11,773 bases of DNA from NCBI GenBank assembly GCA_039923755.1, contig JBDTCD010000140.1, forward strand, positions 1 to 11,773, read 5' to 3'. Under the pieces are notes generated by a model. It was not told the origin of the DNA. It was given only the letters and a program-made list of their open reading frames with translations, and did no database searches. This document shows, one piece after another, positions 7,372 through 11,773 of the stretch; within the stretch, counting starts at the first letter, position 1, and every line of letters begins with the position of its first letter. This DNA is from Terrimesophilobacter sp039923755 (GTDB taxonomy: Bacteria; Actinomycetota; Actinomycetes; Actinomycetales; Microbacteriaceae). Made by a program: the position numbers and the translations under genes.

Positions 7372-8921
7372 ACGAGTTTTCCTCCTGCTGTCGAGACTGC
7401 GGATGCCGCGGCCGCCAGAAGCGAGCCGTCGAGCACCATATCGTGGGCGGCCGCGATTTCCGGGGCCAGGTAGCGATCGGTGGCTGGCCCATCGACGCGG
7501 GTTCGGAGCTGGGCTCTCACGGCGGAACCGACGGGGCCGGGTTGCACAGGAGCCCGCAGATCCATGGCGCGTGCGGAAGTGAGCAATTCGATCGCAACCA
7601 CGCGGCCAAGGCCATCTATCGAACGACGGAGTTTGCGTGCGGCACTCCAGCCCATCGATACGTGGTCTTCCTGCATCGCAGACGACGGTATCGAGTCGAC
7701 ACTCGCCGGCACAGCAAGGCGCTTGAGCTCGCTCACAATCGCGGCCTGAGTGTATTGGGCGATCATGTGCCCTGAATCAACTCCCGGGTCGTCAGCGAGG
7801 AACGCGTTCAAGCCATGGTTTCGGGCGACATCCAGGAACCTGTCTGTACGCCGCTCGCTCATACTCGCAAGATCAGCAACGGCGATCGCGAGAAAGTCGA
7901 GCACGTAGCCAAGCGGTGCTCCGTGGAAGTTGCCGTTGGACTCGAGCCGGTCGTCGAGTGTTACCACCGGGTTGTCGATCGCGCTGGCAAGCTCACGCTC
8001 GGCGACCCGAGTTGCGTGATCGATGGTGTCCCGCACAGCCCCGTGTACCTGCGGTGCGCACCGCAGCGAATAAGCATCCTGAACCCGCGTGAAACCCTCA
8101 GGACGGCTGATCATGGTCGAGTCTTTGAGCGCCGCACGCATATTCGCGGCAGAATCCTGTTGCCCCAGCTGGGGACGCAAAGCATGCAGATCGGCGGCGA
8201 ACACCGCATCGGTGCCCTGCAACCCTTCCACGCTCAGCGCTGCAGCCAGATCCGCGGTGGTGACGAGTTGGCGCAGGTCGTGGATGGCCATGATGAGCAT
8301 CCCGAGCATCCCATCGGTGCCGTTGATGAGGGCGAGCCCCTCCTTCTCGTGCAACTCGATAGGTTCGATGCCGGCGGCGGCGAGCGCCTCGGACGCTGGC
8401 ATAAGTTCGCCATTCACATCCCGCACCATCCCCTCGCCCAGCAAGGCAAGTGCGCAGTGCGCGAGAGGGGCGAGGTCGCCGGAGCAGCCGAGGCTGCCGT
8501 ATTCGCCGACGATCGGAGTGATTCCTGCATTGAGGAGCTTCACGTAGGTTTCGGCGACGAGCGGGCGAACCCCGGTGCGGCCGGTGGCGAGGGTGGACAG
8601 TCGTAAGAACATGGTCGCCCGAACGACTTCCCGCTCGACCTCTGGACCGCTGCTGGCCGCGTGGCTTCTCACGAGCGAACGCTGCAGTTGCGCACGCCGT
8701 TCGAACGGGATGTGTTTGCTCGCAAGCGCCCCGAAGCCCGTCGATACGCCGTAGTGCGGCTGCGGATCGGAAGCGAGCGCATCGATCACGGAGCGGCTGT
8801 GTTCCATCGCCGACACTGCATCCGCGGCCAGGGCGACCTGTGCACCGTCACGAGCGACAGCGACGACGTCGGCGCGGGAGGGAGCGCCGATTCCCAGTTG
8901 GACGAGAGCCATAGCCATCAT
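7368..8921 (-). CDS. hutH: Histidine ammonia-lyase (histidase), Cys-Ser-Gly cofactor type
   Basis: Removes ammonia from L-histidine to give trans-urocanate, the first step of histidine degradation; a cytoplasmic homotetramer in characterised relatives. At 517 residues it has normal length. The catalytic cofactor methylidene-imidazolone forms from an internal triad, here C146-S147-G148 in GSLGCSGDLAPLAH; most HALs have Ala-Ser-Gly, and the Cys variant is known from actinobacteria. Other expected active-site residues are present: Y57 in HYGVSTGFG, H87, N200 in ALINGTDG, Q281/Y284/R287 in VQDAYSLRCAPQ, NFHG (331-334) and E418 in AMQEDHVSMG. Three in-frame ATGs (8921, 8918, 8912) cluster at the start and no strong Shine-Dalgarno site decides between them; the first is used here. 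It is the first gene of hutHUI, divergent from the IclR-family regulator. Confidence 0.98.
   Translation of the reverse strand: MMAMALVQLGIGAPSRADVVAVARDGAQVALAADAVSAMEHSRSVIDALASDPQPHYGVSTGFGALASKHIPFERRAQLQRSLVRSHAASSGPEVEREVVRATMFLRLSTLATGRTGVRPLVAETYVKLLNAGITPIVGEYGSLGCSGDLAPLAHCALALLGEGMVRDVNGELMPASEALAAAGIEPIELHEKEGLALINGTDGMLGMLIMAIHDLRQLVTTADLAAALSVEGLQGTDAVFAADLHALRPQLGQQDSAANMRAALKDSTMISRPEGFTRVQDAYSLRCAPQVHGAVRDTIDHATRVAERELASAIDNPVVTLDDRLESNGNFHGAPLGYVLDFLAIAVADLASMSERRTDRFLDVARNHGLNAFLADDPGVDSGHMIAQYTQAAIVSELKRLAVPASVDSIPSSAMQEDHVSMGWSAARKLRRSIDGLGRVVAIELLTSARAMDLRAPVQPGPVGSAVRAQLRTRVDGPATDRYLAPEIAAAHDMVLDGSLLAAAASAVSTAGGKLV
7380..7386 (-). promoter_or_regulatory. Strong ribosome-binding site for hutU
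   Basis: On the minus strand the sequence AGGAGGA lies 8 bases before the hutU ATG, inside the last codons of hutH. It confirms the 7371 start and, with the ATGA overlap, allows urocanase to be made both by re-initiation after HutH and by independent loading. Confidence 0.8.
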
Positions 8922-8925
8922 TAGA

Positions 8926-8983
8926 GTCTCAAATCGGTCGCTGAGGGCAGCTTTGCGCGATAATCTGTCTCAGATACCAGACA
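8926..8983. promoter_or_regulatory. Divergent hutH/iclR control region with candidate operators
   Basis: The 84-base gap between hutH and the IclR-family gene must carry both promoters. GATAAT at 8959-8964 on the plus strand is a near-consensus -10 for the regulator, though no good -35 lies upstream. Immediately overlapping it is a perfect palindrome, ATCTG-TCT-CAGAT (8963-8975), and TGTCT (8966-8970) also pairs with AGACA (8979-8983). The direct repeat GTCTCA(A/G)AT occurs at 8926-8934 and 8967-8975, 41 bases apart, about four helical turns. These fit binding sites for the adjacent regulator, with autoregulation plus control of hutH, but this is inference. I see no convincing -10 for hutH. 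Confidence 0.45.
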
Positions 8984-8995
8984 CTTTCCACATTC

Positions 8996-9000
8996 AGGAG
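8996..9000 (+). promoter_or_regulatory. Ribosome-binding site deciding the GTG start of the IclR-family gene
   Basis: AGGAG ends 5 bases before the GTG at 9006. It supports this GTG as the start of the regulator in the absence of a nearby in-frame ATG. Confidence 0.65.
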
Positions 9001-9005
9001 TTCAG

Positions 9006-9818
9006 GTGACCGCTGTTCCTGCTGCGCGCAGCACACTGCGCATCATCCGGTACCTCGCCGGTCACAGCGGACCGGTGCGTGCCGCGACGATGAGCCGCGA
9101 CCTTGCGCTACCGCGATCGAGCATCTACCACCTGCTGCGCGTGCTGCTGGATGAAGGTTTCATCGTGCACTCCCCCGAACACCAGGGCTACGCTCTTGCT
9201 CCACTCCTTGGCGAGATCGGCTCCTCCGTGCTGGCATCACATGCGCTGGCGCGGCTGGCAGTTCCTGTGCTCGAACGGCTTGTTGCCGAAACCCGGCTGC
9301 CGGTCGTCGCCCACCTGGGTGTGCTTCAACACGCGGATGTCGTCTACGCCTCGAAGGTCGCCGCCGCCCGCGCACCCGCGGTCGTCACGAGCATCGGGGT
9401 GCGCCTTCCCGCCCACCTCACCGCAACCGGACGCGCAATGCTCGCGGCACTACCGCGCGCTCAGTTCGAGGCGATCTATTCGGGACGGCATGACGATGTG
9501 AGCGGGCCAGTGACCGGAGCGGGACGGCACGATGGCGCGCTTCCATTGCGAACGAGTCATGGGCCAGGCTCCGTCTCCGCGCTGGAGCAGTTGCTCGCCG
9601 AAACTCGCGATCGCGGATGGGCGAGGGAGGACGGTGACATTGACCTTGCCTACGCGTCGGTCGCGGCCGCAGTGCTCGACCACAATGATTACCCGGCCGC
9701 CGCCGTCGGACTCACGTTCCGCCGCACGCTGGTCGACGACGCGCAATGGGTACGATTCGGGCGAGCGGTCGACGCAGCAGCAAGGGCTCTCAGCCGTCGC
9801 ATCCGGGGTCGCGGCTAG
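9006..9818 (+). CDS. IclR-family transcriptional regulator, probable hut operon regulator
   Basis: A 270-residue DNA-binding protein with the IclR layout: an N-terminal winged helix-turn-helix (about residues 8-67; recognition region around DLALPRSSIYHLLRVLLDEG) and a C-terminal effector-binding domain from about 75 (RLVAETRLPVVAHLG, then GVRLPAHLTATGRAMLAALP, and VGLTFRR near the end). The divergent position next to hutH, with palindromes between them, suggests control of the hut operon, perhaps with urocanate or another pathway intermediate as effector; neither sign nor ligand can be read from sequence. Oddity: residues 160-185 form an apparent insertion in the effector domain containing GRHD twice (160-163, 173-176), 13 codons apart, just before the usual LxxLLAETRDRGWAREDG segment. 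The GTG start has a good Shine-Dalgarno site. The flavoprotein downstream could also belong to its regulon. Confidence 0.92.
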   Translation: MTAVPAARSTLRIIRYLAGHSGPVRAATMSRDLALPRSSIYHLLRVLLDEGFIVHSPEHQGYALAPLLGEIGSSVLASHALARLAVPVLERLVAETRLPVVAHLGVLQHADVVYASKVAAARAPAVVTSIGVRLPAHLTATGRAMLAALPRAQFEAIYSGRHDDVSGPVTGAGRHDGALPLRTSHGPGSVSALEQLLAETRDRGWAREDGDIDLAYASVAAAVLDHNDYPAAAVGLTFRRTLVDDAQWVRFGRAVDAAARALSRRIRGRG

Positions 9819-9831
9819 TCGCCGGCGATGC

Positions 9832-9887
9832 GCGGGTTCGCCAACCATGCTGCCGTTCAACCATCCGCATTGTTGGCGAAAGCCCGC
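9832..9887. repeat. Long inverted repeat between the regulator and the flavoprotein gene
   Basis: TTCGCCAAC at 9837-9845 pairs perfectly with GTTGGCGAA at 9872-9880. The stem continues inward after one mismatch with ATGC/GCAT (9847-9850 with 9867-9870, 16-base loop) and outward after a 2-base bulge with GCGGG/CCCGC (9832-9836 with 9883-9887). It starts 13 bases after the IclR-family stop codon. There is no following T-run, so it is not a classic intrinsic terminator; it may still stabilise or end the regulator mRNA, or act as an operator for the next gene, whose start lies 54 bases downstream. Confidence 0.65.
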
Positions 9888-9930
9888 ATTGTGAAGGACA
9901 GGGTTTCGCTAAGTTGGGAGTGACCCGATG

Positions 9931-9936
9931 AAGGAG
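9931..9936 (+). promoter_or_regulatory. Ribosome-binding site of the flavoprotein gene
   Basis: AAGGAG ends 5 bases before the ATG at 9942. With the in-frame TGA at 9921-9923 and no other start codon before the FAD-binding motif, it fixes this start. Confidence 0.72.
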
Positions 9937-9941
9937 TTCGC

Positions 9942-11657
9942 ATGGCCGGCTCGACTGACACCACCGACCCGATCGCCACCGCCGACGCGATCGCCACCGC
10001 CGACGCGATCGTCATCGGCGACGCGATCGTCATCGGCGCGGGCCTCGCCGGGCTCGTCGCCGCAGCAGAACTTGCGGATGCCGGCAAACACGTGACCATT
10101 CTCGACCAGGAGCCGGAAGCGAGCTTCGGCGGTCAGGCCTGGTGGTCATTCGGCGGATTGTTCCTCATCGACTCACCGGAGCAGCGCCGGATGGGAATCA
10201 AGGATTCCTTCGACCTCGCCCGGCAGGACTGGGCAGGCACCGCCGGGTTCGATCGGGACGAAGACCTCTGGCCCCGGCAATGGGCAGAGGCATACCTCCA
10301 CTTTGCTGCCCACGAAAAGCGTGACTGGCTGCGCGGGATGGGCGTGAAGTTCTTCCCTGTCGTGGGTTGGGCCGAACGCGGCGGTTACACCGCCACAGGT
10401 CACGGGAATTCTGTCCCACGTTTCCATATCGTGTGGGGCACTGGGCCGGGCATCCTCGAACCGTTCATCAGGCGCGTCCGTGCCGGGGTCGACGCGGGGC
10501 TGGTGACCCTCAAATTCCGCCATCGTGTTGATGAGCTCATCGTTGACGGAGGAAGGGTCGTCGGGGCCCGAGGCACCATCCTGGCGCCGGATGATGCTGC
10601 GCGCGGTGAGGCAAGCAACCGTGAAAAGGCGGGCGAGTTCGAATCTCGTGCATCGGCGGTCATCGTCTCCAGCGGCGGCATCGGGGGGAATCACGATCTC
10701 GTGCGCGAGCAGTGGCCACGGCGTTTCGGTGAGCCGCCGAAAGAGATGCTCTCCGGGGTCCCCGCCCACGTCGACGGCCGCATGCTCGGTATCAGCGAGA
10801 TGGCGGGAGCGCACCTCATCAACGGCGACCGAATGTGGCATTACGTGGAGGGAATCAAAAACTTCGCGCCGGTGTGGCCGATGCACGGCATCCGGATTCT
10901 GCCGGGTCCCTCGAGCGTGTGGCTGGATGCCACGGGAACACGACTACCTGTCCCGCTGTTCCCCGGATTCGACTCGCTCGGCACGCTCGAACACATTCTG
11001 ACGACAGGCTACGACTACAGCTGGTTCATTCTTACCCAGAAAATTATCGAGAAGGAGTTCGCGCTGAGCGGCAGCGAACAGAATCCCGACATCACCGGGA
11101 AGAGCATCCGCGAATTGCTCCGGCAGCGCCTCGGCAAAGGCGCGACAGAACCCGTGGAGGCATTCAAGGAGAAGGGCGAGGACTTCATCGTCGCGGACAC
11201 CCTTGACGAGATTATCGCCGGAATGCAGCGGCTCGCCCCGGATGTCGAACTCGACGCCAGCCGCGTGCGCGAGGAGATTGAAGCCAGGGATCGCGAGCTC
11301 ACCAACGCTTTCTCGAAGGACTCCCAGATCAACGCGATCCGGCAAGCCCGCCACTACCGAGGTGACAAACTCATCCGTGTGGCACGTCCCCACCGCATCC
11401 TCGACCCGAAGTCTGGGCCGCTCATTGCGGTCAAACTACACATTCTCACCCGCAAGAGCCTGGGCGGGATTGAAACCAACCTTGACGGCCAGGCGATCGG
11501 CACCGATGGGCAGCCGATTCGGGGGCTATACGCCGCTGGCGAAGCCAGTGGTTTCGGTGGCGGCGGCGTTCACGGCTATCGCAGCCTTGAAGGCACCTTC
11601 CTCGGCGGATGCCTGTTCAGCGGTCGGCAGGTTGGGCGCGCCGTGGCCCGACTTTAG
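9942..11657 (+). CDS. FAD-binding dehydrogenase (FAD_binding_2 family, predicted oxidoreductase)
   Basis: A 571-residue cytoplasmic flavoprotein of the fumarate reductase/3-ketosteroid dehydrogenase superfamily, closest in appearance to the uncharacterised 'FAD-binding dehydrogenase' group (COG3573-like). The Rossmann motif is AIVIGAGLAGLVAAAELADAG (about 28-48) with the FAD-ribose acid at the end of VTILDQE (51-57), followed by GGQAWWSFGGLF (63-74). A strand with VIVSSGGIGGN returns to the FAD site, and the C-terminal segment GLYAAGEASGFGGGG (528-542), with HGYRSLEGTFLGG after it, closes it. It lacks the KsdD-type C-terminal sequence, so steroid dehydrogenation is not implied. No signal peptide, Tat motif, haem motif or FMN-binding domain is seen. 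The real substrate is unknown. The N-terminus is extended by four copies of an 18-base tandem repeat encoding IATADA, IATADA, IVIGDA and IVIGAG, the last being the true first strand. It follows the regulator by 123 bases and may be transcribed separately. Confidence 0.9.
   Translation: MAGSTDTTDPIATADAIATADAIVIGDAIVIGAGLAGLVAAAELADAGKHVTILDQEPEASFGGQAWWSFGGLFLIDSPEQRRMGIKDSFDLARQDWAGTAGFDRDEDLWPRQWAEAYLHFAAHEKRDWLRGMGVKFFPVVGWAERGGYTATGHGNSVPRFHIVWGTGPGILEPFIRRVRAGVDAGLVTLKFRHRVDELIVDGGRVVGARGTILAPDDAARGEASNREKAGEFESRASAVIVSSGGIGGNHDLVREQWPRRFGEPPKEMLSGVPAHVDGRMLGISEMAGAHLINGDRMWHYVEGIKNFAPVWPMHGIRILPGPSSVWLDATGTRLPVPLFPGFDSLGTLEHILTTGYDYSWFILTQKIIEKEFALSGSEQNPDITGKSIRELLRQRLGKGATEPVEAFKEKGEDFIVADTLDEIIAGMQRLAPDVELDASRVREEIEARDRELTNAFSKDSQINAIRQARHYRGDKLIRVARPHRILDPKSGPLIAVKLHILTRKSLGGIETNLDGQAIGTDGQPIRGLYAAGEASGFGGGGVHGYRSLEGTFLGGCLFSGRQVGRAVARL
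9971..10042 (+). repeat. In-frame 18-base tandem repeat, four units, in the flavoprotein N-terminus
   Basis: Units lie at 9971-9988, 9989-10006, 10007-10024 and 10025-10042. Units 1 and 2 are identical (GATCGCCACCGCCGACGC). Unit 3 differs from them at three bases, and unit 4 shares its first 14 bases with unit 3 before entering the unique gene sequence. The step of six codons keeps the frame. All three differences between units 2 and 3 fall at second codon positions, changing Ala to Val, Thr to Ile and Ala to Gly. Unit 4 encodes the start of the genuine GxGxxG FAD motif, so units 1-3 look like duplications of it. Confidence 0.92.
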
Positions 11658-11688
11658 CCGCTCCACGGCAACAAGTGTGGACGGGCGA

Positions 11689-11694
11689 TAAACT
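11689..11694 (+). promoter_or_regulatory. Probable -10 element of a leaderless promoter for the DUF2510 gene
   Basis: TAAACT fits the actinobacterial TANNNT -10 pattern and ends 7 bases before the ATG at 11702, the spacing expected when transcription begins at the start codon. No Shine-Dalgarno site precedes this ATG, which agrees with a leaderless message. The -35 region is not recognisable. Confidence 0.45.
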
Positions 11695-11701
11695 CTGGCC
11701 T

Positions 11702-11773
11702 ATGACGAACACCCCCGCAGGATGGTATCCGGACCCCGAAGATGCGGCGCAGTCGCGCTGGTGGGACGGCACG
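11702..11773 (+). CDS. DUF2510 domain protein, N-terminal fragment (continues beyond window)
   Basis: Only 24 codons are visible. They encode TPAGWYPDPEDAAQSRWWDG, the hallmark of DUF2510 (PF10708): a short W-Y-x-D-P ... R-W-W-D-G domain found mainly at the N- or C-terminus of actinobacterial membrane proteins. Family members usually continue with a low-complexity linker and transmembrane segments, but that part lies outside the window. The start is chosen because the motif begins right after it and a TANNNT element sits 7 bases upstream. Function is unknown, and nothing ties it to the flavoprotein other than shared orientation. Confidence 0.85.
   Translation, partial: MTNTPAGWYPDPEDAAQSRWWDGT

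Noticed and set aside
6175..7473. A 432-codon open frame on the plus strand opposite hutU
   Set aside because: It is antisense to a clearly conserved urocanase. Its translation has no recognisable domain and is Arg/Val/Glu-rich, as expected from the complement of a GC-rich gene. There is no Shine-Dalgarno site at its start.
9942..11657. Assignment of the flavoprotein as 3-ketosteroid delta1-dehydrogenase or urocanate reductase
   Set aside because: The C-terminal FAD segment differs from the KsdD pattern, and the extra FMN-binding domain and secretion signal common in urocanate reductases are missing. Only the broader family can be supported.
11662..11681. TCCAC ... GTGGA hairpin after the flavoprotein as a terminator
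   Set aside because: Only five base pairs around a 10-base loop and no T-run; likely chance in GC-rich DNA, and it lies in the promoter area of the next gene.

Overview
The window looks like chromosomal DNA from a high-GC Gram-positive actinobacterium, most likely a member or relative of the Microbacteriaceae. This rests on GC-rich coding sequence with strong G/C preference at third codon positions, purine-rich Shine-Dalgarno sites, a histidine ammonia-lyase whose cofactor triad is Cys-Ser-Gly (known from actinobacterial enzymes), a DUF2510 protein at the right edge, and an apparently leaderless promoter. The taxonomic placement is inference. No gene-free stretch reaches 300 bases; the longest gaps (about 120-130 bases) are described individually. 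I see no tRNA, rRNA, CRISPR array, insertion sequence or phage gene.

Left region (1-3258, + strand): a one-carbon/formate block. The C-terminal part of an FdhF/YdeP-type molybdopterin oxidoreductase is followed, behind its own probable promoter, by formate-tetrahydrofolate ligase (fhs) and a small cyclodeaminase/cyclohydrolase-family protein (fchA-like) whose start codon overlaps the fhs stop codon. Together Fhs and FchA would turn formate into 10-formyl- and then 5,10-methenyl-tetrahydrofolate. The oxidoreductase may supply or remove formate, but this is inferred only from position. Next comes a YeiH-family (PF03601) membrane protein, annotated in relatives as a putative sulfate exporter.

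Middle region (4565-8921, - strand): a compact hutH-hutU-hutI operon for histidine degradation (histidine to urocanate to imidazolonepropionate to formiminoglutamate), with 4-base ATGA overlaps at both junctions. The enzyme for the last step (HutG, HutF or glutamate formiminotransferase) is not in the window. The gap between the convergent yeiH-like and hutI genes holds an unusual symmetric array of four GC-rich boxes.

Right region (9006-11773, + strand): an IclR-family regulator transcribed divergently from hutH, with operator-like repeats in the shared intergenic region. It is followed, after a gap with a long inverted repeat, by a flavoprotein of the FAD_binding_2 'FAD-binding dehydrogenase' type. 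That gene carries an in-frame 18-base tandem repeat that copies the first strand of its own FAD-binding fold. The first 24 codons of a DUF2510 protein end the window.

Most genes are ordinary catabolic and metabolic functions. I did not find convincing evidence for an entirely new system. The items most worth a second look are the tandem repeat at the start of the flavoprotein, the four-box dyad after hutI, the divergent hut/iclR control region, and altered signature motifs in the Fhs and FchA-like proteins.
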